Source: PNKC01 sp039917655 (GTDB lineage: Bacteria; Chloroflexota; Dehalococcoidia; Tepidiformales; Tepidiformaceae). Taken from it: 10,558 nt of DNA. The notes beneath the pieces were generated by a model. It saw only the letters and a program-made list of their open reading frames with translations. It was not told the origin of the DNA and did not search any database. The DNA lies in contig JBDSJC010000129.1 in NCBI GenBank assembly GCA_039917655.1, positions 1-10,558 of the forward strand, read 5' to 3'. How positions within the stretch are numbered: position 1 is the first letter of the stretch; the number at the start of each line of letters is the position of its first letter. Below, in pieces: positions 1 to 7,141 of this stretch. The translations under genes were made by a program, and so were the position numbers.

Positions 1-1
1 A

Positions 2-1288
2 ATCGCCGGGACTGACCAGCAGCACGTCTTCCACGCCCATCCTGAGTTCACTTACCTCGCAGGAGTCCAGACTGCCGGTGCTGCGCTCGGGTTCGATGCC
101 GCCGAGGGCTGGACGCTCTTCGCGCCAGTCGCTGGCCAGGAGGATCGGGTCTGGGTCGACGATGGCGAGTCCCTCGACGAGATCGCCGCATCTTCCGCTG
201 TGGACCGCGTCCGCCCTTTGAACGAACTGGACGCCTGGCTCGAGTCGCGCCGCGCTGAACCGCTCGCCCTTCTCGGTAACGCGGACCTCGCCGCGCACCC
301 GCGCGCCTACGGCATCCAGGGCTGGCAGTCCCTCGAACTCGAACCTGACGAGGATCTCGCGCTCCATCTCAGCGAACGGATCTCCGAAGCGCGCCGCGCC
401 AAAGATTCGGCCGAGATAAACCTCATGCGCGCCGCCGCCGATGCCTCCACGCGAGGCCACCTCGCGGCGCTCCGCCTTGCCCGCCCCGGCATGACCGAAC
501 GCCAGCTCCAGGTCGAGATCGAGGCGGAGTTCTTCCGCGCCGGCAGTGCCCGCACCGCCTACGGGTCGATCGTCGGCAGCGGTCCGAACGCGGCCATCCT
601 CCACAGTTCGCCCTCCGCCCGTGCCCTCGCCTCCGGAGACCTCGTGCTCATCGACGCCGGCGCGGAGTACAACGCCTACGCCAGCGACGTCACCCGGACT
701 TTTCCCATCGATGCCACCTTCAGCGGCATCCAGCGCGACCTGTACCAGCTCGTCCACTCCGTCCAGAAGGCCGCGATCGCTTCGGTCGCGCCAGGAGTCG
801 AGTACAGAGACCTGCACATGACCGCTTGCTTGGGCATGGCCTCCGGCCTCAGCGACCTCGGCATCCTTCGCGGCAACGCGCAGGACCTGGTCGCACGCGA
901 CGCGCACGCGCTCTTCTTCGTCCACGGCCTCGGCCACATGCTCGGCCTCGCCACTCACGACGCCGGAGGCTGCCTCGCCGGCCGCTCCCCCAGCGACCGC
1001 TTCGGCCTGAAGTGGCTGCGCGCGGACCTGCCTCTCCGGCCCGGCTACGTAGTCACCGTTGAGCCCGGCATCTACTTCATAGAGGCCCTCCTCACAGACC
1101 CCGTCCGCCGCGAGTCCTTCGCCGCCGCCGTCAACTGGCCGCTAGTCGATTCGTTGCGTGGCTTCGGCGGCATTCGCATTGAGGACGACGTTCTTGTCAC
1201 CGGCACCGGCGCCGATGTCCTTACTGCCGCACTCCCGAGCGCCATCGCCGAGATCGAAGCCATACGCCGGGAGGCCCTCTCCTCGTGA
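2..1288 (+). CDS. Xaa-Pro aminopeptidase (aminopeptidase P-like, M24 family), 5' end outside the window
   Basis: This metallopeptidase probably removes the N-terminal residue from peptides whose second residue is proline, in the cytoplasm. The reading frame is open from the first bases of the window, so the 5' end lies upstream; the GTG at 200 is internal. The first 60 or so residues contain an FHAHPEFTYLAGV stretch, like the 'DFYYLTGF' block of AMP_N domains, so only a few tens of residues are probably missing. The pita-bread catalytic domain follows. Numbered from the window edge, the five expected metal ligands are present: Asp218 (IDAGAEY), Asp229 (SDVTRT), His312 (HGLGHMLG), Glu354 (VEPGIYF) and Glu394 (GGIRIEDD). 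An intact active site argues for a working enzyme. The stop codon overlaps the start of the next peptidase gene by 4 bp (GTGA). Leucine codons are mostly CTC. The family is secure; prolidase-like specificity cannot be excluded. Confidence 0.93.
   Translation: MAGTDQQHVFHAHPEFTYLAGVQTAGAALGFDAAEGWTLFAPVAGQEDRVWVDDGESLDEIAASSAVDRVRPLNELDAWLESRRAEPLALLGNADLAAHPRAYGIQGWQSLELEPDEDLALHLSERISEARRAKDSAEINLMRAAADASTRGHLAALRLARPGMTERQLQVEIEAEFFRAGSARTAYGSIVGSGPNAAILHSSPSARALASGDLVLIDAGAEYNAYASDVTRTFPIDATFSGIQRDLYQLVHSVQKAAIASVAPGVEYRDLHMTACLGMASGLSDLGILRGNAQDLVARDAHALFFVHGLGHMLGLATHDAGGCLAGRSPSDRFGLKWLRADLPLRPGYVVTVEPGIYFIEALLTDPVRRESFAAAVNWPLVDSLRGFGGIRIEDDVLVTGTGADVLTAALPSAIAEIEAIRREALSS
1269..1274 (+). 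promoter_or_regulatory. Shine-Dalgarno for the S9 peptidase, inside the upstream gene
   Basis: GGGAGG lies 10 nt before the GTG at 1285 and within the last codons of the aminopeptidase P gene. It supports the GTG start and translational coupling through the GTGA overlap at 1285-1288. Confidence 0.6.
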
Positions 1289-3420
1289 CCCGTCCCTTCG
1301 AAACGATCACGCTGAGCGATGTCGCGCGCATGCCCCGTCCCGGCACGGTCGTCCCCGGCCGACTCGGTTTCACGCCCGATTCCGCAGCCGTCACCTACCT
1401 CTTCAGCGAAGACGGCGACCTCGTACGCAGCCTCTGGCGTTACGACATCGCCAGTGGCGTCCGCACGGTACTCGCCGGTCCCCCTCCCTCGTCCACCACC
1501 GAGGGCGAGCTTTCGCGAGAGGAAGAGCTGCGCCGCGAACGCGCCCGCCTCCGTGAACTCGGCGTCACCGATTACCAGTGGGCGAAAGAAGCCGTTCAGC
1601 CGACCCTTCTCGTGCCTGGCGGCGGCCGCCTCTACCTCAGTGTTGGCGGCACTCCCCTCCGCGAACTCGACGCCACCCAGGGCGCGATCGACTCCCGCCT
1701 CAGCCGCGACGGCATGCAAGTTGCTTTCGTCCGTGAGGGCGAACTCTTCGTCGCGCCCGTCTCCGGCGGCGAGCCCCGCCAGCTCACCTCCGGCGCGGAG
1801 GACGGCCTTACCAATGGTCTGGCCGAATTCGTCGCCCAGGAAGAATTCGACCGCGACCACGGCTTCTGGTGGAGCCCGGATGGCACCCAGATCGCCTACA
1901 TCCGCGCCGATTCCCGCCACGTCCCGCTTTACCCCATCGTCCACCAGGGCAAGGCCAAGGTGGACATCGAATACCACCGCTACCCCTTCGCCGGGGCACC
2001 CAACGCCTACGCCGAACTCGGCGTCGTTGATCTCGCGAACGGCGAAACCACATGGATGGACCTCGGCCCGGACCGCGACATCTACATTGCGCGCGTCGGC
2101 TGGCGACCCGATGGCGTCCTCACCGCCCAGCTGCTCTCGCGCGACCAGTCCACCCTTCGCCTCGTCTGCTTCGCTCCGGATGGTTCTTCGACGCTGCTGA
2201 TCGAGGAACACAGCGAGCCCTGGCTCAACCTCGACGGCGATACCCGCTTTCTCGAAGACAACTCCATCGCTTGGACCAGCGAGCGCACCGGCTTCCGCCA
2301 CATCTACCTCCACGATGCCGCAGGCCTGCCCGTCCGTGCCCTCACCAGCGGCGATTGGGTTGTCACTGGCCTCGTCGACGTCGATGAAGCGAGTGGTAGC
2401 GTCTACTTCACCGCCACCCGCGACGGCGTCAGCGAGCGCCACCTCTACCGCGTCTCCCTCGACGGCGGTGAACCCACCCGCCTGACCAGCGAGCCCGGCT
2501 ACCACTCGATCGTCATCTCGCCCGGCCACTCGCACTTTATCGACTCCTGGAGTTCGCTCCACCACGGCCCCCGCGTTGCCCTCCGCCGAATCGACGGTCA
2601 GCTCGCATCCGTCATCTTCGAAAACACTGGCAACACCGCCGACGGCCTTGGTCTCGCCGCCCCCGAGCTGATCGAACTCAAGGCGGACGACGGCACGCTC
2701 CTCCACCTCGCGATCTACCGCCCGCCGAACATACAGCCCGGCCAACGTTACCCCGCGATCGTCTCGGTCTACGGCGGACCCCACGTCCAGCGCATCGCAG
2801 ACGAGTGGTCGCTTACCATCGATCTCCGCGCCCAATACCTCGCCCAGGAAGGCTTCGTCGTCTTCAAGCTGGATAACCGCGGCGGGGCCAACCGCGGCCT
2901 TTCGTTCGAAGCGGCCCTCGCCGACCGTGCCGGCACGATCGAGGTCGAAGACCAGGTTGCCGGCGTCCGTCACCTTGCGAGCCTCGGCTTCATCGACCCC
3001 GCGCGCATCGGCGTTTACGGCTGGAGCTACGGCGGCTACATGACCTGCATGTCCATGCTCCGCCACCCCGAGATCTTCAAGGTCGGCGTCGCCGGCGCCC
3101 CGGTCACCCACTGGGACGGCTACGACACCGCCTACACTGAGCGCTACATGGGCACCCCGCAATCAAACCCCGAGGGCTACTTCGATAGCGCCGTCCTCTC
3201 CCACGTCGCGCGCCTCCAGGGCAAGCTCCTGCTTGTCCACGGCATGGTCGATGAGAACGTCCACTTCCGGCACACCGCCCGCCTGATCACCGCCCTCACC
3301 GAAGCCAACAAAGACTACGACCTGCTGATCTTCCCCGAAGAACGCCACATGCCTCGCGGTGCGAAAGGTATGGAATACCAGGAGCGGCGAGTCACGCAAT
3401 ACTTCAAAGACCATCTTTGA
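1285..3420 (+). CDS. Dipeptidyl peptidase IV-like prolyl oligopeptidase (S9 family)
   Basis: This 711-residue serine peptidase is likely to release Xaa-Pro or Xaa-Ala dipeptides from peptide N termini. Residues 1 to about 455 form the beta-propeller (DPPIV_N) with typical bacterial blocks LSREEELRRERARLRELG and FWWSPDG. E186-E187 (AQEEFDR) match the Glu pair that holds the free amino terminus of the substrate. Residues about 490-711 are the alpha/beta hydrolase domain. The nucleophile is Ser581 in GWSYGGYM, with Asp656 (VDENVH) and His688 (ERHMPRG); Tyr496 in VYGGPH fits the oxyanion-hole position. No signal peptide is visible, so a cytoplasmic enzyme is likely. The GTG start overlaps the stop of the aminopeptidase P gene (GTGA) and has GGGAGG 10 nt upstream. 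The pairing of two proline-directed exopeptidases suggests joint degradation of proline-rich peptides. Exact specificity (DPP IV versus broader S9) is not provable from sequence. Confidence 0.93.
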   Translation: MTRPFETITLSDVARMPRPGTVVPGRLGFTPDSAAVTYLFSEDGDLVRSLWRYDIASGVRTVLAGPPPSSTTEGELSREEELRRERARLRELGVTDYQWAKEAVQPTLLVPGGGRLYLSVGGTPLRELDATQGAIDSRLSRDGMQVAFVREGELFVAPVSGGEPRQLTSGAEDGLTNGLAEFVAQEEFDRDHGFWWSPDGTQIAYIRADSRHVPLYPIVHQGKAKVDIEYHRYPFAGAPNAYAELGVVDLANGETTWMDLGPDRDIYIARVGWRPDGVLTAQLLSRDQSTLRLVCFAPDGSSTLLIEEHSEPWLNLDGDTRFLEDNSIAWTSERTGFRHIYLHDAAGLPVRALTSGDWVVTGLVDVDEASGSVYFTATRDGVSERHLYRVSLDGGEPTRLTSEPGYHSIVISPGHSHFIDSWSSLHHGPRVALRRIDGQLASVIFENTGNTADGLGLAAPELIELKADDGTLLHLAIYRPPNIQPGQRYPAIVSVYGGPHVQRIADEWSLTIDLRAQYLAQEGFVVFKLDNRGGANRGLSFEAALADRAGTIEVEDQVAGVRHLASLGFIDPARIGVYGWSYGGYMTCMSMLRHPEIFKVGVAGAPVTHWDGYDTAYTERYMGTPQSNPEGYFDSAVLSHVARLQGKLLLVHGMVDENVHFRHTARLITALTEANKDYDLLIFPEERHMPRGAKGMEYQERRVTQYFKDHL

Positions 3421-3469
3421 GTGCTGAGTGCTGAGTGCTGAGTACTGAGTGCTGCGTGCTGAGTGCTGA
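3421..3469. repeat. Heptanucleotide tandem repeat, (GTGCTGA)7
   Basis: Seven tandem 7-bp units start at the base after the TGA stop of the S9 peptidase gene. Units 1-3, 6 and 7 are exactly GTGCTGA; unit 4 is GTACTGA and unit 5 is GTGCTGC. Each intact unit contains TGA, and since 7 is not a multiple of 3 the array places stop codons in all three forward frames. It fills about half of the 91-bp gap between two convergent genes. The role is unknown. It resembles the short heptanucleotide repeats (STRRs) described in cyanobacteria in design only. I saw no second copy in this window. Confidence 0.93.
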
Positions 3470-3511
3470 GCGGCCGCACGAGTCCTGGTCGCAGCGCTCA
3501 TTGACCGCGGG

Positions 3512-4036
3512 CTACCAGCTAACAGCCGAGTAGATCTCGTGGAGAAAGCGGCTTGGCCGTCTGGTCAGAAGTTCCGTGTGCTCGAAACCAACGCCGCGGG
3601 CGAGTCTCTCCCATCTGACATACGGCACCGGATGAGGCACGGCGAAGTTCCCGCGCCCGATGTTGTACTCGACGACGAGCAAGCGTCCGCCGGGACCAAG
3701 ATAGTTACGGAGTCGTCGGACGACAGCTTCCTGTGCTTTCTGAAAATGCAGCGAGTTCGCCATGACGATCCCATCGAGCAACTGAAGCTCAAGCGGGCGA
3801 GTGAAGTCCGCCGTTTGAAAAAGCACTCGGACCTTGGGGAACGTGGCGAGCATTGCCCGTGCGTTCTCTCGCAGTGCCCCCGCGTCCCGATCGACCGCGT
3901 GGATCTCACCAGCCGGTCCCAGGAGATCAGCGAGCGCAAGGGTAAACGCACCCTGGCCAGCCCCCAAGTCGGCCCAGACGGGGCCAGAGCCAGCGATTCC
4001 AGCGCGAAGGAGATTGGTATGATCAGCGTGATCCAT
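3512..4036 (-). CDS. Class I SAM-dependent methyltransferase, small (174 aa)
   Basis: A compact Rossmann-fold methyltransferase that uses S-adenosylmethionine; the substrate is unknown. Motif I is DLGAGQG at residues 23-29, followed by VDRD at 48-51 (acidic residue for the ribose), a DF pair at 77-78 that could contact adenine, LDGIVMANSLHF at 87-98 (motif IV region) and LGPGGRLLVVEY at 113-124 (post-motif strand). The protein ends soon after the last strand, so it lacks any large substrate domain and is close to the minimal fold. The ATG is the only sensible start: an in-frame TAG lies 24 nt upstream with no ATG, GTG or TTG between. No strong Shine-Dalgarno is visible. It lies 80 bp downstream of the SDR-DUF2867 gene on the same strand and may be co-transcribed with it. 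It converges on the S9 peptidase gene. Fold is certain, role is not. Confidence 0.9.
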   Translation of the reverse strand: MDHADHTNLLRAGIAGSGPVWADLGAGQGAFTLALADLLGPAGEIHAVDRDAGALRENARAMLATFPKVRVLFQTADFTRPLELQLLDGIVMANSLHFQKAQEAVVRRLRNYLGPGGRLLVVEYNIGRGNFAVPHPVPYVRWERLARGVGFEHTELLTRRPSRFLHEIYSAVSW

Positions 4037-4116
4037 CTCAGGATAGTTTAGGCAGCACTACCCGATTGGGGCCTACACGATCGAGGGTTAGTGTCGCCCG
4101 AACTTCGCTGAAGCGT
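4037..4116. other. 80-bp gap between SDR-DUF2867 and methyltransferase genes
   Basis: The spacer separates two genes read on the minus strand. It holds only a weak CTTC-GCT-GAAG inverted repeat (4103-4113) with no T-run after it on either strand, so I see no convincing terminator. Read-through from the SDR gene into the methyltransferase gene is plausible. Confidence 0.5.
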
Positions 4117-5565
4117 TTACCGCGGGGTCGATGATGCCTGCGCCGTCTGCCGTTCAGCTCGGCGGGCGATCTCCCTCGGCATCCCGGCGAATATCAGGTC
4201 GTGGGCGGGCAACAGTCCGTACCAGTACAGCAGGCCTGGCAGACCGGCCGGGTGAAAGCGTGCTGCTGTCGTGAGCGTGCAGCTAGTCGGAGAATCAGCG
4301 GTCACTTCGAACTCCAGAGAAGCAGCGCCGGGCAGCTTCATTTCGGCTACCAGGGTGAGGCGGTGCCCCGGCTCCACCTCCACTACCCGCCAAAAATCAA
4401 GGGCGTCACCGGAACGAATGTCACGCGGGTGTCGGCGGCCACGGCGCATGCCCACGCCGCCGACAATGCGGTCGAGTAGTCCGCGCAGCCGCCAGAGGAA
4501 ATCCGCAAAGTAGTAGCCGCGATTTCCGCCGATCGAAGCAACGAGTTCCCACACACTCTCGGCTGAAGCGCCAATAGTCGTCTTGGTCTGCGAACCCTTT
4601 GAGTAGAACGAGATGTCCGGGTTGTAGCCACGGAAGGCCAGGGCGCCTTCGGTCCAACGGACGGGCAGCGGCGCCGTACGTTCCTCCCGCAGTGCCGCGA
4701 CAACCGCTTCACGGTAAGTGCGCAGCGGGATCGGGATGAGACGCCGAATCTCGGCATCATCCGCGGGGAGGTCATGGCGGAGCCCATCGATGAGCGGGCG
4801 CGCGACGGATGCCGGGACGCTGGTCACCAGGTCCAGCCAGTAAGACGAGAGGCGTGGGGTGAGCACCGGCAGAGGGATGATGTAGCGACGTTTACCGGTC
4901 ACCTCCGCGAATTGCCGAAGGAGGTCGGCGTAGCTCAAAAGCTCAGGCCCGCCGACATCGAGCGTTCGGCCAGCGGTGTCAGCAACCTCGGCCACGGCAC
5001 AGAGATACTCAATGAGGTCGCCGAGTGCTATCGGTTGCGAACGGGAGCGGACCCATCGCGGCGTGGTCATTATCGGCAGATGGTTAACGAGGTCGCGGAT
5101 CACTTCGAAGGCCGCAGAACCCGGACCGACCACCATGCCCGCGCGAACTTCCGTGACCGGTACTCCAGACGCCCGCAGTAGATCTCCCGTCTCCCGGCGC
5201 GACTGCAAGTGAGCGGACGAGTCGCCTGGAGGTTGAATTCCTCCCAAATAGATGATGCGCCCGACACCAGCCCGGCTGGCGGCCATCGCAAAGTTGCGAG
5301 CGCCGACGCGGTCGCGTTCCTCGAAGTCTCCGCCAGATCCCATGGAATGGACCAGATAGTAGGCGATGTCGATGCCTTCAGTTGCTGGTTCGAGGCTGTC
5401 TGCCTTGAGCACGTCAGCGTCGCAACACTCGACATCCTGCCAGTTTCGACCAGTGAGGACAGAGGCCGACCGTGCTGCCGCTCGCACCCTATGACCCCGC
5501 TTAGCAAGTGCGGGAACGAGATGGCTTCCAATGTACCCACTTGCGCCGACAACCAAGATATTCAT
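4117..5565 (-). CDS. Atypical SDR (NAD(P)-binding) fused to a C-terminal DUF2867 domain
   Basis: A 482-residue two-domain protein. Residues 1 to about 300 are a Rossmann-fold, NmrA-like or atypical SDR domain: VVGASGYIG (5-13) supplies the GxxGxxG dinucleotide motif, then YYLVHSMGSGGDFEERDR (69-86) and RIIYLGGI (103-110), which are hallmark blocks of this group. Where classical SDRs carry Tyr-x3-Lys, this protein reads LQSRRETGDLL, so the usual catalytic pair appears absent. Residues about 326-470 match DUF2867, thought to adopt a START/SRPBCC-like hydrophobic-pocket fold. The combination is a known bacterial architecture without an assigned reaction; a cofactor-dependent reductase or a sensor of a hydrophobic ligand are both possible. 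The ATG at 5565 is in frame with an upstream ATG AAC TAG (5583-5575), so translation cannot start further upstream. The immediate Shine-Dalgarno is poor. The methyltransferase gene follows on the same strand. Confidence 0.9.
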   Translation of the reverse strand: MNILVVGASGYIGSHLVPALAKRGHRVRAAARSASVLTGRNWQDVECCDADVLKADSLEPATEGIDIAYYLVHSMGSGGDFEERDRVGARNFAMAASRAGVGRIIYLGGIQPPGDSSAHLQSRRETGDLLRASGVPVTEVRAGMVVGPGSAAFEVIRDLVNHLPIMTTPRWVRSRSQPIALGDLIEYLCAVAEVADTAGRTLDVGGPELLSYADLLRQFAEVTGKRRYIIPLPVLTPRLSSYWLDLVTSVPASVARPLIDGLRHDLPADDAEIRRLIPIPLRTYREAVVAALREERTAPLPVRWTEGALAFRGYNPDISFYSKGSQTKTTIGASAESVWELVASIGGNRGYYFADFLWRLRGLLDRIVGGVGMRRGRRHPRDIRSGDALDFWRVVEVEPGHRLTLVAEMKLPGAASLEFEVTADSPTSCTLTTAARFHPAGLPGLLYWYGLLPAHDLIFAGMPREIARRAERQTAQASSTPR

Positions 5566-5600
5566 CGTACTAGCCTAGTTCATTTTGGCCCTCCACTAGG
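5566..5600 (-). promoter_or_regulatory. Unusual leader of the SDR gene: strong SD, two-codon uORF, CTAG palindromes
   Basis: Reading the minus strand, GGAGGG (5594-5589) lies 5 nt before ATG AAC TAG (5583-5575), and the annotated SDR ATG follows 9 nt after that TAG in the same frame. GGAGGG is 23 nt from the SDR ATG, too far to serve it directly. CCTAGT (5600-5595) and ACTAGG (5579-5574) could pair as a 6-bp stem whose 15-nt loop holds the SD and the upstream ATG. ACTAG-C-CTAGT (5569-5579, plus strand) is also an 11-bp palindrome. CTAG occurs three times in 30 bp. Function is inferred only. Confidence 0.4.
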
Positions 5601-5818
5601 ACCGGCTTTCATGCACGCCACCGCCGGGCCGTCACCATGAGTGAATCGTGCCGCCTATGGCGAAACTTCAGTTCGTTCGCCAGCGCGGGGACCGGACTTG
5701 GATGGCTGCTCCAAGCCCTTCACTGCCTGGCCGCTCCCGGGCCATCGAGAGTGAGGCGCTGGCCTTGGAAGTGGCGCTCCTTGGCCATGTACGCTTCCAC
5801 CGCTCGGTTGCCACCGCC
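5601..5818. other. Intergenic stretch between the acyl-CoA dehydrogenase stop and the SDR leader
   Basis: These 218 bp separate two minus-strand genes. Short frames exist on the plus strand (for example 5648-5833) but lack a ribosome site and recognisable protein motifs. No intrinsic terminator with a T-run is visible. The stretch probably contains the SDR promoter, but I could not identify -35 and -10 boxes with confidence. Confidence 0.4.
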
Positions 5819-6952
5819 TCAGCCTCGGGGTAGCCCGAGGCCCCGCGTCGCGATGATCCCGCGCTGGATCTCGCTCGTCCCTCCCGCGATCGTTTCGCTC
5901 GCCGCGATCAGGTAGCGGGCCGCGACGTCCTCCATCCCGCGGCGTGCCCCAGCTCGAACCTGCCCTCCGAGGCCGGCGACGTGCATTGCCGTCGACGAAA
6001 CTCGCTGAATCAGCTCCGTGCCGAACACGCGGGCAGTGCTTGCCTCATGGTTCGGCACTTTCCCCTGTGCCTGCATCATCGCCACCCGGTAGGCGAGGTT
6101 CGTCCCAACGCTGACCTCGATCGCGCGCTCCGCGACTTCGTGGCGAAGGATCTGCTGGTGCCGTGCCGGCGCCATCGACGATCGTAGCTGTGCAACGATC
6201 TGCTCCACGACGCGCCGGCTGCCCGCGAAGAGCTGGATCCCGCTTCGTTCGAAGTCAAGCGCCGTGGCGATGTAGTACCAGCCGCGGTTGATCTCGCCGA
6301 CGACATTCGTTCGTGGCACGCGTACGCCCTCGAAAAACACCTCGTTGAAGTGGTGCCGGCCGGACAGGTCGATCAGTGGCCGGACGGTCACCCCGGGCGC
6401 CTTCATATCGACGATGAACAGGGTGATCCCCTGGTGCTTGGGCGCGCTCGGGTCGGTCCGCGCCGCGAGCCAACCGAAGTCGGCGTAGTGCGCCCGTCCG
6501 CTCCAGATCTTCTGGCCGTCGAGCACGAACTCATCGCCGTCGCGCACCGCCCGCAGCCGGAGCGAGGCGAGATCGCTCCCAGCCTCGGGCTCGCTGTACA
6601 GCGTGCACCAGTACTCGAGCGCGCTGGTGATCGGCGGCAGGTAGCGCGCCCTCTGCTTGTCAGTCCCGTGGAGCATGAGCGTCGGACCCACCCAGGACAC
6701 GCCGTGGCTCCCGGTCGGCGCCTCGGCGTAGGCCAGCTCCTCGTTGTAGACGAGCTGCTGGAGGTGGCTGGCCCCGGCCCCGCCGTACGCCGTCGGCCAC
6801 GCGAGCGTGAGCCAGCCTCGTTCCGCGAGGCGCGCGTCGAACGCCCTCGGGTCCGGCGATGCATCGTCGGCGGCCGGCTGCCACGACTGCCTGAGGAACT
6901 GCCTGACCTCATCTCGGAACAGCTCCACATCACGAGCCAGCCTGAACTGCAT
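5819..6952 (-). CDS. Acyl-CoA dehydrogenase (FAD-dependent)
   Basis: A 377-residue flavoenzyme that should oxidise an acyl-CoA to the trans-2-enoyl-CoA, passing electrons to electron-transfer flavoprotein. The N-terminal helical domain runs to about residue 112. WCTLYSEPEAGSDLASL (115-131) is the FAD and substrate signature in the middle beta domain, followed by DGQKIWSG (145-152). The C-terminal helical domain ends in IAGGTSEIQRGII (355-367), the ETF and flavin-contacting block. At the medium-chain-type base position the usual Glu (YEGT) is replaced by Gly357. Glu235 in ALDFERSG fits the helix-G base used by isovaleryl-CoA dehydrogenase, so activity can be retained. I chose the ATG at 6952 because an AGGGAG Shine-Dalgarno lies 5 nt upstream and MQFRL is a typical start; the frame is open to 7009 but that part is unlike the family. 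The gene is divergent from the alpha-dioxygenase operon. Substrate is unknown. Confidence 0.92.
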   Translation of the reverse strand: MQFRLARDVELFRDEVRQFLRQSWQPAADDASPDPRAFDARLAERGWLTLAWPTAYGGAGASHLQQLVYNEELAYAEAPTGSHGVSWVGPTLMLHGTDKQRARYLPPITSALEYWCTLYSEPEAGSDLASLRLRAVRDGDEFVLDGQKIWSGRAHYADFGWLAARTDPSAPKHQGITLFIVDMKAPGVTVRPLIDLSGRHHFNEVFFEGVRVPRTNVVGEINRGWYYIATALDFERSGIQLFAGSRRVVEQIVAQLRSSMAPARHQQILRHEVAERAIEVSVGTNLAYRVAMMQAQGKVPNHEASTARVFGTELIQRVSSTAMHVAGLGGQVRAGARRGMEDVAARYLIAASETIAGGTSEIQRGIIATRGLGLPRG

Positions 6953-6957
6953 ACGGT

Positions 6958-6963
6958 CTCCCT
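6958..6963 (-). promoter_or_regulatory. Shine-Dalgarno deciding the acyl-CoA dehydrogenase start
   Basis: On the minus strand AGGGAG lies 5 nt before the ATG at 6952. No comparable site precedes the more upstream in-frame ATG at 7009, so the shorter protein is preferred. Confidence 0.65.
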
Positions 6964-7122
6964 TCACGGCACACGCCACGCTTCGCCGCGTGACCCCGCA
7001 GTCGCACATAGTTCCCGCGGGTTGGGGGTCGCGACTACGACCGAACGGTCCCGCATAACAGGGGCGATCGTTCTGTTGTGCCCCGTTTAGCCTCCGGTGT
7101 TGCGGCGAGGCTGGTGGGGTTG

Positions 7123-7134
7123 CGGTTCGAACCG
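7123..7134. promoter_or_regulatory. 12-bp perfect palindrome CGGTTCGAACCG, candidate operator
   Basis: CGGTTCGAACCG equals its own reverse complement. It lies midway between two divergent genes, 155 bp before the alpha-dioxygenase ATG and 171 bp from the dehydrogenase ATG, and is followed by an A-rich AAAAAT. A dimeric repressor site is the simplest reading. No regulator gene is visible in the window. Confidence 0.4.
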
Positions 7135-7141
7135 AAAAATA

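Noticed and set aside
1072..3162. A 696-residue open frame on the minus strand opposite the S9 peptidase gene.
   Set aside because: It is antisense to a gene with complete catalytic motifs. Its protein is Gly/Ala/Val/Asp-rich with no recognisable domain. Such frames are expected opposite GC-rich genes that rarely use codons whose complements are stops.
3421..3469. The repeat array as a CRISPR.
   Set aside because: Units are 7 bp and directly adjacent, with no spacers and no cas genes.
3539..4051. A 170-residue plus-strand frame across the methyltransferase gene.
   Set aside because: It is opposite the SAM-binding motifs and has no family features of its own.
4103..4113. CTTCGCTGAAG as an intrinsic terminator after the SDR gene.
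   Set aside because: The stem is only 4 bp and no T-run follows it on either strand.
5637..5915. Short plus-strand frames (5637-5915 and 5648-5833) before and into the dehydrogenase 3' end.
   Set aside because: No ribosome site, no recognisable motif, and they overlap the conserved C terminus of the acyl-CoA dehydrogenase on the other strand.
6953..7009. A longer start for the acyl-CoA dehydrogenase, adding 19 residues.
   Set aside because: The added residues are unlike the family. An AGGGAG ribosome site precedes the ATG at 6952.
7121..7135. GGTTCGAACC as a tRNA T-arm or an attachment site derived from one.
   Set aside because: It resembles a T-loop, but no acceptor, anticodon or D-arm sequence surrounds it and no integrase is present. 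A palindromic operator explains it better.
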